14,789 nucleotides of DNA from Methylotetracoccus sp. GTDB taxonomy: Bacteria > Pseudomonadota > Gammaproteobacteria > Methylococcales > Methylococcaceae. The position numbers were made by a program, and so were the translations under genes. The notes beneath the pieces were generated by a model, which saw nothing but the letters and a program-made list of their open reading frames with translations, made no database searches and was not told where the DNA came from. The stretch covers positions 1 through 14,789 of the forward strand of contig JALORT010000007.1 in the NCBI GenBank assembly GCA_025458755.1, read 5' to 3'. Below, piece by piece: positions 1 through 7,362 of the stretch (the stretch's first letter is position 1; every line of letters begins with the position of its first letter).

Positions 1-156
1 CACTTCGCTTCGTGTCGATCGGATGACATATCTCACGCATCAGATAATGTATGGCGCTGCTACATGTTGCCCATGCCCCCATATTTTGCAGGAAAACCGA
101 TGATTCGTCCACTTTTCGCAACAAAAAACATCCGATGTCGGCAAGTGCAGTCCAAA

Positions 157-759
157 TCACTGCCCCAACGCCACAATTCTGGCCATGGCCAGCAGGCTCT
201 TCAACTTCTTGACCACACCCGGTGCCTGGCCGATCGGGTACACTCCGGGAAGTTGCTGTCCCCTCGCCAACCGGCTGATCTTGCGCTTTACCGCGGCGTC
301 CAGCTTCCCATCCGCCGCCAGTTCCATGAACAGGGCTTTGACGTTACCCAGATCGAAGAAATCGCGCTGCCAGCACCACTGGTAATTTCCACCATAGCGA
401 AACCATGACCCCCCGAGGCCAGCCACTTCGTAGTGGCTGCCGTCTTCCCGCGTGGCCGGGGCGACCTGGCGCCAAATTCCGATCACTTCGCCCAGCTGTT
501 CGTCGATCAGCACACGGTCGTACGGATAAGACCACTGCTCAAAACCCTGCATATGAAAACCGAGCGCCCATTCTTCAATTTCTCGCCGTCCGCGGGCGAT
601 GAACTCCCGGTTGGGCCCCATATTCCAACTGTACTCGGCATCGTCCGTGTACATGGCACCCAGGTGCTTGATCCAGTCACCCTGCTGCTCCGAGTCGCGA
701 TTGGCCGCTAGCCAGCGTTGGACCATGGCTTCGAGTTCCGGGCGTGGGTATGCAGGCAT
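157..759 (-). CDS. NTF2/SnoaL-like domain protein, function unknown
   Basis: This gene encodes a 200-residue soluble protein with no signal peptide or membrane segment. The part from about residue 10 to 140 has the aromatic-rich pattern of the NTF2-like/SnoaL cone fold: an N-terminal helix (EAMVQRWLAANRD), a YTDDAEYSW segment, then strands including YPYDRVLIDE, EVIGIWRQ and GGSWFRYGG. It resembles longer NTF2-like proteins (about 170-200 residues) that I recall from actinobacteria and some proteobacteria, which share a C-terminal LPGxYPxGQAP stretch, here near residues 167-177. Members of this fold may be enzymes or ligand-binding proteins, and no substrate can be read from the sequence. I chose the ATG at 759 because AGGAAA lies 5 bases upstream; an in-frame ATG at 813 would add 18 residues with no evident ribosome site. 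The gene is divergent from rpsO and stands alone. Confidence 0.8.
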   Translation of the reverse strand: MPAYPRPELEAMVQRWLAANRDSEQQGDWIKHLGAMYTDDAEYSWNMGPNREFIARGRREIEEWALGFHMQGFEQWSYPYDRVLIDEQLGEVIGIWRQVAPATREDGSHYEVAGLGGSWFRYGGNYQWCWQRDFFDLGNVKALFMELAADGKLDAAVKRKISRLARGQQLPGVYPIGQAPGVVKKLKSLLAMARIVALGQ

Positions 760-973
760 ATTGATTTCCTGGGTGATCTTGGAATTCAGCGTGGCGGGAT
801 GGGAACAGTCCATGCCCTGCCGTACCGGAGCAGTTTACGCTGTTCCCGCTTTGGCCGAAATGCCGCACTCCCCGATAGATCCTCGATTCGGCACCATACC
901 GCGGGATGCGGGACAGACGGGTGCAGCAGCCTACGCCGTTCTAGAGTCATTTACTACGGGGAAGGCTTGGTTC

Positions 974-1003
974 TTGTTCGCACAGGACGCCTCGCGCTAA
1001 AAT
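974..1003 (+). promoter_or_regulatory. Putative sigma70-type promoter of rpsO-pnp
   Basis: A -10-like TAAAAT (998-1003, five of six consensus bases) is preceded at 18 bp by TTGTTC (974-979, three of six). Transcription would start near 1010, leaving a leader of about 33 bases before rpsO. The -35 box is weak, so this is a motif-based suggestion only. Confidence 0.4.
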
Positions 1004-1042
1004 GCTCAATTATCCTTAGAAGCCCCAGCGTTAGGAGTATTC

Positions 1043-1312
1043 ATGTCTTTCACCGCCACCGACAAACGCACTGTCATGGAACAGTACCAGCGTTCCCCCG
1101 CCGACACGGGATCGCCGGAAGTCCAAGTTGCACTGCTGACCGCTCGCATCAACTATCTCACGCCCCACTTCTCGACCCACAAGAAGGACCATCATTCGAG
1201 ACGCGGCTTGCTGCGCCTGGTCAACCAGCGCCGCAAGCTGCTGGACTACCTGAAGGGAAAAGATGTCGAGTCCTATCGATCACTGATCGAACGCCTCGGT
1301 TTGAGAAAGTAA
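1043..1312 (+). CDS. rpsO: 30S ribosomal protein S15
   Basis: The 89-residue product has exactly the length of E. coli S15 and carries the family core: [16 protein letters not shown] near residues 22-37, [15 protein letters not shown] near 46-60, and QRRKLLDYL followed by the terminal [10 protein letters not shown]15 binds 16S rRNA at the helix 20/21/22 junction and is an early binder in assembly of the 30S platform; the [10 protein letters not shown] segment is the conserved rRNA-contacting loop. The ATG is preceded by TAGGAG at good spacing. pnp follows 63 bases downstream on the same strand, the arrangement found throughout gammaproteobacteria. The usual upstream neighbour truB is not here; a divergent NTF2-like gene occupies that place. 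Confidence 0.98.
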   Translation: MSFTATDKRTVMEQYQRSPADTGSPEVQVALLTARINYLTPHFSTHKKDHHSRRGLLRLVNQRRKLLDYLKGKDVESYRSLIERLGLRK

Positions 1313-1375
1313 ACGCAGCCACTTCCTCGCCGTATGTCTCTGATTAGAATTAGAACCCTCTGTTAAGGAATGCCT

Positions 1376-3463
1376 GTGAACCCCATCCGGAAGCAATTTC
1401 AATTCGGCCAGCACACTGTGACTTTCGAGACGGGGGAGATCGCGCGCCAAGCCGACGCCGCCGTCCTGGTGGAAATGGCGGGAACCGTCGTGCTGGTCAC
1501 CGTCGTCGGGCAAAAGGAAGCTGCCGAACATCGGGACTTTTTTCCGTTGACGGTCAACTATCAGGAAAAAACCTACGCAGCCGGTCGGATCCCGGGCGGT
1601 TTCTTCAAACGCGAAGGTCGCCCCAGCGAGAAGGAAACCCTGACCGCCCGCTTGATCGATCGGCCGATACGCCCGCTGTTCCCTGAAGGGTTCACCCACG
1701 AAGTGCAAGTCGTGGCGACCGTGGTTTCGTTAAATCCTGAAATCGACCCGGACATCCCATCACTGCTCGGCGCCTCCGCTGCATTAACCTTGAGCGGCAT
1801 GCCGTTTCAGGGCCCGATCGGCGCGGCGCGCGTCGGCTACGTAGATGGGCAGTACGTACTGAATCCCACCTCGGAACAGCTCGAAGACTCGTGGCTGGAC
1901 CTGGTGGTCGCCGGCACCGCCAAGGCAGTGCTGATGGTCGAATCAGAAGCCGATATCCTGTCTGAGGACACGATGCTCGGCGCCGTTCTGTTCGGACACA
2001 AAGCGATGCAGGTGGCCATTGAGGCCATCCATGAACTGGCCCATGCCGCGGGTGTGAAAGCGTGGCCCTGGACACCGCCGCAGGCCGACGTAAGCTTGCG
2101 TGAAGCAGTGGCTGACGTCGCGAAAGCGCCACTGGCAGAAGCGTATCAGATTCCCGAAAAGCTGGTGCGGCAGCAGCAAGTGCGCGCCGCGCGCGACGCG
2201 GCCGTAAACGCCCTCAGCGAGGGGGGGCGATACGAAGAGAAGGCGATCCTGCGTCAACTTGAAAAGCTGGAAGAGGAAATCGTCCGAGGCAACATCCTGA
2301 GCCACAAACGGCGCATCGACGGCCGGGATCTGGACACCGTGAGACCGATCACTATTCGTACCAGCGTGCTTCCACGCACCCACGGCTCCGCTCTGTTCAC
2401 GCGCGGCGAAACGCAGGCACTGGTGGTGGCTACTTTAGGCTCCGGGCGAGATGCTCAGCTGATCGATGCGATCGAGGGTGAATACCGCGAATCGTTCATG
2501 CTGCACTACAACTTCCCGCCGTACTGTGTCGGGGAGACCGGCATGATGGGATCGCCGAAACGGCGCGAGATTGGACACGGGCGACTGGCCAAACGCGGCG
2601 TTCAGGCGATCATGCCGGATCCCGACGAATTTCCCTACGTCGTTCGCGTCGTCTCGGAAATCACCGAATCGAACGGCTCGAGTTCCATGGCTTCGGTGTG
2701 TGGTGCCAGTTTAGCTTTGATGGATGCCGGAGTCCCGACGCTCGCTCCCGTGGCGGGTATCGCGATGGGATTGATCAAGGAAGGTGATGCCTTCGCCGTG
2801 CTGTCGGACATCATGGGTGACGAAGACCATCTCGGCGACATGGACTTCAAGGTCGCCGGCTCGAGAGACGGCGTCACCGCACTGCAGATGGACATCAAGA
2901 TCGACGGAATCACTCCCGAGATCATGAAAATCGCGCTGGATCAGGCCAAAGCCGGTCGGCTGCACATCTTGGACAAGATGGATGCGGCGCTCCCCGCACC
3001 GCGCCGAGAAATGTCCGACTACGCACCCAGGATCATGAGCTTCTCGATCGATCCCAGCAAAATTCGGGAAGTGATCGGTAAAGGCGGCGCCACCATCCGG
3101 GCACTGACCGAGGAAACCGGTGCCACCATCGACATCACCGATGACGGGATCGTCAAGATTGCGTCGGTCGACAAACAGGCCGGCATGGAAGCGCGGCGGC
3201 GCATCGAGGAGATTACCGCCGAAGTCGAAGTCGGCAAGGTCTATGAGGGCAAAGTCGCTCGCCTGATGGATTTCGGTGCATTCGTCACGATTTTGCCGGG
3301 CAAGGACGGCCTGGTTCACATCAGCCAAATCTCGGACGAACATGTGGAACGGGTCAGCGACAAGTTGGCCGAGGGTGACATCGTTAAAGTCAAGGTACTG
3401 GAGATCGATCGGCAAGGCCGTGTTCGCTTGAGCATGAAAGCGGTGGCGCACGAAACGGCCTGA
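1376..3463 (+). CDS. pnp: Polyribonucleotide nucleotidyltransferase (PNPase)
   Basis: PNPase degrades RNA 3'-to-5' by phosphorolysis, releasing nucleoside diphosphates, and works as a ring-shaped trimer. The 695-residue protein has the full family layout: first RNase PH domain (about 10-140, with [20 protein letters not shown]), a helical linker, second RNase PH domain (about 310-540), a KH domain with the GKGG loop at 568-571, and an S1 domain (about 620-690). D484, D490 and K492 in the [10 protein letters not shown] segment correspond to E. coli catalytic residues D486, D492 and K494. I place the start at GTG 1376: TAAGGA (1364-1369) lies 6 bases before it, whereas it directly abuts an in-frame ATG at 1370, too close for use. 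The GTG start also gives [15 protein letters not shown], matching the E. coli N-terminus. It is cotranscribed with rpsO. Confidence 0.97.
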   Translation: MNPIRKQFQFGQHTVTFETGEIARQADAAVLVEMAGTVVLVTVVGQKEAAEHRDFFPLTVNYQEKTYAAGRIPGGFFKREGRPSEKETLTARLIDRPIRPLFPEGFTHEVQVVATVVSLNPEIDPDIPSLLGASAALTLSGMPFQGPIGAARVGYVDGQYVLNPTSEQLEDSWLDLVVAGTAKAVLMVESEADILSEDTMLGAVLFGHKAMQVAIEAIHELAHAAGVKAWPWTPPQADVSLREAVADVAKAPLAEAYQIPEKLVRQQQVRAARDAAVNALSEGGRYEEKAILRQLEKLEEEIVRGNILSHKRRIDGRDLDTVRPITIRTSVLPRTHGSALFTRGETQALVVATLGSGRDAQLIDAIEGEYRESFMLHYNFPPYCVGETGMMGSPKRREIGHGRLAKRGVQAIMPDPDEFPYVVRVVSEITESNGSSSMASVCGASLALMDAGVPTLAPVAGIAMGLIKEGDAFAVLSDIMGDEDHLGDMDFKVAGSRDGVTALQMDIKIDGITPEIMKIALDQAKAGRLHILDKMDAALPAPRREMSDYAPRIMSFSIDPSKIREVIGKGGATIRALTEETGATIDITDDGIVKIASVDKQAGMEARRRIEEITAEVEVGKVYEGKVARLMDFGAFVTILPGKDGLVHISQISDEHVERVSDKLAEGDIVKVKVLEIDRQGRVRLSMKAVAHETA

Positions 3464-3557
3464 CAAGCGCACACCCGCCCTGCTTGCTTGCGGCCCCCGT
3501 CCGATTCGTCCTGCCGCTTGCTAAACGTCCGCAAAGTTCACAGGGTAGCCGAAAAAA

Positions 3558-3594
3558 AGAAGCCCCCGGATCGTTGCCCGATCCGGGGGCTTCT
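3558..3594 (-). terminator. Rho-independent terminator between converging pnp and the BI-1 gene
   Basis: Arms 3558-3573 and 3579-3594 form a perfect 16-bp stem with a five-base loop. Read on the minus strand, the stem is followed at once by a run of seven T (after CTTC), which makes it a textbook intrinsic terminator for the Bax-inhibitor-like gene. On the plus strand, downstream of pnp, the hairpin is followed only by a mixed sequence (CTAATAG), so termination of pnp there should be weaker, though the hairpin could still protect its 3' end. Confidence 0.9.
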
Positions 3595-3640
3595 CTAATA
3601 GATAACCCTGTTCTTACGTGACCATTCGCACCTTCAAGCT

Positions 3641-4315
3641 TCAATCGTCGCCGCTGAAGATCCCCAACAGCTGCAACAGGCTGGTGAACAGGTTGAAAAT
3701 GGAGACATACAGCGTCACAGTCGCGAGGATGTAGTTGGTCTCGCCGCCATGGATGATCTCACTGGTCTGGAACAGAATCAGACCGGACATCAGCAGAATG
3801 AACATAGCCGACACGGCCACATGCAGCCCGGGCATGGTCGGCAGGAACAACGCTGCCAAGCCGGCGAGAAACGCGACCAGAATACCGGCCGTCAGCATAC
3901 CGGCCATGAAACCGAAATCCTTGCGGGTCATCAGAGCGTAGGCGGACAAACCGACGAAGATCACGCCGGTCCCGCCCAATGCCGTCATCACCAGTTGTCC
4001 ACCGTTGGCAAAATGACTTAGATAGACGTTCAGAATCGGACCGAGCGTCATCCCCATGAATCCGGTCAAGGCGAACACCCACACCAATCCCCAGGCACTC
4101 CGGCTGAACTTGTTGGTGAGCCAAAGCAAACCGAAATAGCCCACCAGCGTCACCAGAACACCGGGGTGCGGCAGGTTCAACACCATCGACATGGCCGCGG
4201 CGGCGGCGCTGAACAGCAGCGTCATGGCCAACAGTCCGTAGGTATTGCGAAGCACTTTGTGCGTGGCCAGCAACCCGGCTTCTGCACGGCGGACAACAGT
4301 GTACGTTTGATTCAT
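3641..4315 (-). CDS. Bax inhibitor-1/YccA family inner-membrane protein
   Basis: The product is a 224-residue integral membrane protein with about seven hydrophobic helices and a short polar N-terminus. Family features include the HKVLRNTYGLLAMTLL entry helix, the SAYALMTRKDFGFMAGML loop and helix pair typical of bacterial BI-1/YccA proteins, and the last helix with YVSIFNLFTSLLQLLG followed by a short acidic tail. Bacterial members include E. coli YccA, a modulator of the FtsH membrane protease, and the calcium-leak protein BsYetJ; which role applies here cannot be read from sequence. The start is ATG 4315, preceded by GAGGAG with 6-base spacing; a TTG two codons upstream is less likely. It has its own promoter and a strong terminator, so it appears monocistronic despite lying downstream of the Hsp70 genes in the same direction. 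Confidence 0.92.
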   Translation of the reverse strand: MNQTYTVVRRAEAGLLATHKVLRNTYGLLAMTLLFSAAAAAMSMVLNLPHPGVLVTLVGYFGLLWLTNKFSRSAWGLVWVFALTGFMGMTLGPILNVYLSHFANGGQLVMTALGGTGVIFVGLSAYALMTRKDFGFMAGMLTAGILVAFLAGLAALFLPTMPGLHVAVSAMFILLMSGLILFQTSEIIHGGETNYILATVTLYVSIFNLFTSLLQLLGIFSGDD

Positions 4316-4337
4316 AGACAACTCCTCTCGTCGTTAA

Positions 4338-4366
4338 AATATAGCTTTACGCATCAGGCCTTTCGA
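4338..4366 (-). promoter_or_regulatory. Sigma70-type promoter of the BI-1/YccA gene
   Basis: Reading the minus strand, TCGAAA (4366-4361, four of six -35 bases) is separated by exactly 17 bp from TATATT (4343-4338, five of six -10 bases). Transcription would begin near 4331, about 15 bases before the ATG, and the ribosome site GAGGAG lies just inside this short leader. An imperfect dyad GGGACATGTTCCC (4369-4381) sits directly upstream of the -35. Confidence 0.5.
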
Positions 4367-4507
4367 CCGGGACATGTTCCCTTAGTTTCAGCGGTGACCG
4401 GAAAAGGACCCCTTCTCGGCTCGCACCACGGCGGCCGGCTTGAGGGAACTCGTCCTTTCGCAATGGATCGTGTCCGATACCTCATGATGATCCAGCCGCC
4501 GGAAAGT

Positions 4508-7309
4508 CTACAACAACAAGGTCAAGCCGGGTGGAAGCGCCTCTCCGAACACGCGCCTCTCCTCCGCGGCATCCAATGACTGCACTTGGCTGACTAAATT
4601 CAGCCAGGACTCCGGGGCTCGGGCCGAACGCAGCTTCGCGATGATCTGATCCGCCAGATCTTGCGCGATGTCGCGCTCGCGGTCGCCGCTCCTCCGTGCT
4701 ATCAGCGTCGCGGCGAAACCGATCGCCGGATTTTTTTTCCAGTCCTGCTTCAGCAGCGCTGACAGCCAGTGCTCCGCCGTGTCGCGGGGGACCGCGCGGT
4801 GCGCACTACCGTGAAACAGCACGCGGGAACCGACCCGTCCCAGAGCCCACCAACTCTCCTGGGGTTCTCCGGGCTTCGATAGGCGCTCCAACAACCATGT
4901 CCCCAGTGCCACTTTGCGGGGAATGCTCAACCGTTCCAGCGAAGCCGACAGGCGCACCATATCCTCGTAACTGCGTTTCTTCGCCAACGCGCCGAGATGA
5001 CCGCGTCGCACAGCCGCCGGATCGATGAACTCCGCAAGATCATCGAACACCCGGGACTGGGCTTCTGCCGACAACCCTCCCGCGATACGGCGCCACAACG
5101 TCCACCACTCCGCCCAGTTCTGCGCCTCGTTGACAAATTGCAGTCCCTGCGGATAAATCTCCCAAATGCGGGCAATCCGCCACTCGTCGACCGGTTCCCC
5201 GAATCCGGGCCGCAGGCAATAGCCGGTCAGATTCAACCATAAGCGTTCGTGATCCGGACTGCGACGCCGGTGCGGCAAGCCGTCGAGCAGCGCTGAAAAA
5301 AGGCTTCGGCACAGGTGCGTATTCCATCCCTCGCGCGCACCCAGGTGCCGTTCCAGCGCGCTGCGCAAGCCTTTCACGGCTTTCGGATCGAGGTTCTTGA
5401 CCTTCTTGCCGAATACCAGATGGATTTGCTCTTCGGCCTGCTCCAGACGCGGATGAATCTCCCCGTCCGCTTCTCGTCCCGGCCCCGGAACAGCAGCGGC
5501 GCGAAGCAGGAATTCCACCTTCCAACTGCGCTGACTGTCCGCGTCCGCAACGCAACGCAACTGCAGCGTTCCGACCTCCGACATCTCTGCCGTCAATTGC
5601 ACGATCGGCTCTTCCGGCTCGTTCTCGAACACGACGGCCAGCGGGGGCAATTCGATAAACCCTTCCGGATCGATCTCGGCCAAATCGCCGGGCTTATATG
5701 GGGTGTCCGCGGTCGAACAGAACAAATGGAAGCGTACCGGCTGCCCCAATTTGAGCGCAAACCGACGCTCGGCTAATGCGACCTCAACGCCTTCCTCAGT
5801 ACCCCGCGGCAGCAGACACACGCCGCGCCGGTCCTCGTTCTGATCGCCGTCGACGAGCAGAAAATAACTGCGTGCAGACCCGCCGCCAATCTGCCGCACG
5901 GCAAGGCCACGGCGGGCCAGCGAGTAAGCCACGGCACCAAATGCCACCGCCTGGTCGGGACGCGCGTTATCGAGGCGCTTCGGTCGGATCGCGCCCCAGA
6001 TGTCCATCAACGCCATCAGCCGTTCGCTGATCAACGCGCTCCGGAAAACCCCGCCGTTCAGCAAGACCGCATCCGGCAGCCCGTCACCTTCCCCGCCACC
6101 GGTGGCCTCTCGCGCCGCCTGAGTATGTTGCGCCAGAAAGGCACTGAGGTGCCGGCTGATCGCCGGGTCGGCAGCATAGGGCAAACCGAACTCGACGACC
6201 CCGCTCCGCTTCCTTTCCGGGAAATCGCCACGACCCACCCGCGGGAAAAAGCCGTCCAGGACCAAAGCCAGCAAGTCCCGCCGAGCGACCGGGACAGATC
6301 GCGCGCCGCCGATCAGGCGGGAACCCACACCGAGCAGCGTGACCGTGGCGGAATCAGGCGCATCCGGTAACAACAGACGTTCCTTCGCGACACGACACTG
6401 GGCGACGAGCTGCCCTAATTCCGCGCCGCTCAAGCGCCGCCCGCCGGCTTCCAGACTCTCTTCCACCCGATGCGCCAGGGCCAGATCGATATTGTCGCCC
6501 CCTAGCATCAAATGATTGCCCACACCGACCCGCGTCAGCCGCGGTTCCTCGTTGATCCGATCCACCCGGATCAACGTGAAATCGGTGGTCCCACCCCCGA
6601 CATCACAGACCAGGATCAGGCGAACATCGGCCAAACGGGCCGGGAGTGTGTCGCGATGTTGCCACAGCCAGTCATAACAGGCGGCTTGCGGCTCCTCCAA
6701 CAGACGGACTGCTCCGAGACCGGCCAGCCGCGCTGCTTCCAACGTCAGCGCCCGCGCACCGTCGTCAAACGACGCCGGAACGGTCAGTACCAGTTCCTGG
6801 TGCTCCAGCGGCGCCATCGGGAACCGCCAATTCCAGGCTTGGCGCACATGCGCCAAATAGCTGGCACTGGCTTCCACCGGCGAGACTTTGCGCACGCCTT
6901 CCGGCGCGCCCCAAGGCAGAATGGCCGCGGTACGGTCGACCGCGGGATGCGATAACCAACTCTTCGCGCTCGCCACCAAACGCCCAAGACTTTTTGTCCC
7001 TAACGCCCAGGCCCATTCGCCCAGCACCGCTCTCGACCCGTCGTCCGTCTCGGCCGCACCGGACCACGGAAGCCGCGTATCGATGTCTTCGAGTTCACCC
7101 TCCGCCGGATGGTAGCGGACGGAGGGCAGAAGTGCACGGGCGGCGACCTCACCGGGCGCCACCAACTGTTCGATCGGGAACAGCCGGATGGACGCGTCGG
7201 CACCGTCTTCCGAATCGGCATAGGCCACCACGGTATGCGTTGTTCCCAGATCGATACCGACCAGATAACGCGCACTCGAGAGCGTCGACAAGCTGTCGCC
7301 TCGGTTCAC
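4508..7309 (-). CDS. Hsp70-family ATPase with DUF3731-type C-terminal extension
   Basis: This 933-residue protein begins with an Hsp70/actin-type nucleotide-binding domain: phosphate-1 motif VGIDLGTTHTVVAYAD (about 17-32), phosphate-2 motif CDVGGGTTDF (about 234-243), the adenosine-loop stretch VLLNGGVFRS (about 415-424) and AVAFGAVAYS (about 457). A diverged beta-rich substrate region follows (about 480-615), ending in EVGTLQLRCVA and KVEFLLR, which align with the upstream paralogue. The remaining 300 residues, beginning near HLVFGKKVKNLDPKAV and rich in Trp and Arg, match what I know as the DUF3731 extension found on some bacterial Hsp70-like proteins. It is much longer than DnaK (about 640) and lacks a DnaK-like lid. 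The start is uncertain: GTG 7309 has no good ribosome site, while TTG 7291 has GAGG 7 bases upstream. It follows the other Hsp70 gene by 53 bases. Confidence 0.88.
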   Translation of the reverse strand: MNRGDSLSTLSSARYLVGIDLGTTHTVVAYADSEDGADASIRLFPIEQLVAPGEVAARALLPSVRYHPAEGELEDIDTRLPWSGAAETDDGSRAVLGEWAWALGTKSLGRLVASAKSWLSHPAVDRTAAILPWGAPEGVRKVSPVEASASYLAHVRQAWNWRFPMAPLEHQELVLTVPASFDDGARALTLEAARLAGLGAVRLLEEPQAACYDWLWQHRDTLPARLADVRLILVCDVGGGTTDFTLIRVDRINEEPRLTRVGVGNHLMLGGDNIDLALAHRVEESLEAGGRRLSGAELGQLVAQCRVAKERLLLPDAPDSATVTLLGVGSRLIGGARSVPVARRDLLALVLDGFFPRVGRGDFPERKRSGVVEFGLPYAADPAISRHLSAFLAQHTQAAREATGGGEGDGLPDAVLLNGGVFRSALISERLMALMDIWGAIRPKRLDNARPDQAVAFGAVAYSLARRGLAVRQIGGGSARSYFLLVDGDQNEDRRGVCLLPRGTEEGVEVALAERRFALKLGQPVRFHLFCSTADTPYKPGDLAEIDPEGFIELPPLAVVFENEPEEPIVQLTAEMSEVGTLQLRCVADADSQRSWKVEFLLRAAAVPGPGREADGEIHPRLEQAEEQIHLVFGKKVKNLDPKAVKGLRSALERHLGAREGWNTHLCRSLFSALLDGLPHRRRSPDHERLWLNLTGYCLRPGFGEPVDEWRIARIWEIYPQGLQFVNEAQNWAEWWTLWRRIAGGLSAEAQSRVFDDLAEFIDPAAVRRGHLGALAKKRSYEDMVRLSASLERLSIPRKVALGTWLLERLSKPGEPQESWWALGRVGSRVLFHGSAHRAVPRDTAEHWLSALLKQDWKKNPAIGFAATLIARRSGDRERDIAQDLADQIIAKLRSARAPESWLNLVSQVQSLDAAEERRVFGEALPPGLTLLL

Positions 7310-7362
7310 GAAGCCGTCCGGACGTTCACCGCACCGAGGCAGACTTCACTGTTGGCATCGAT

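Noticed and set aside
1-156. Left-edge sequence checked for a gene end or RNA
   Set aside because: Only the region downstream of the minus-strand NTF2-like gene; no frame with a ribosome site, no tRNA-like fold and no clear terminator was seen.
827-846. Short hairpin (GGAGCAG with CTGTTCC) between the NTF2-like gene and rpsO
   Set aside because: Seven pairs including a wobble, no T-run and no gene ending nearby; this is expected by chance.
718-1347. A 209-codon plus-strand frame covering the rpsO promoter and gene
   Set aside because: It overlaps rpsO in another frame, its composition is unlike a folded protein, and the S15 assignment is unambiguous.
2711-3472. A 253-codon minus-strand frame opposite the 3' half of pnp
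   Set aside because: It lies antisense to the conserved second RNase PH, KH and S1 domains and shows no recognisable motif.
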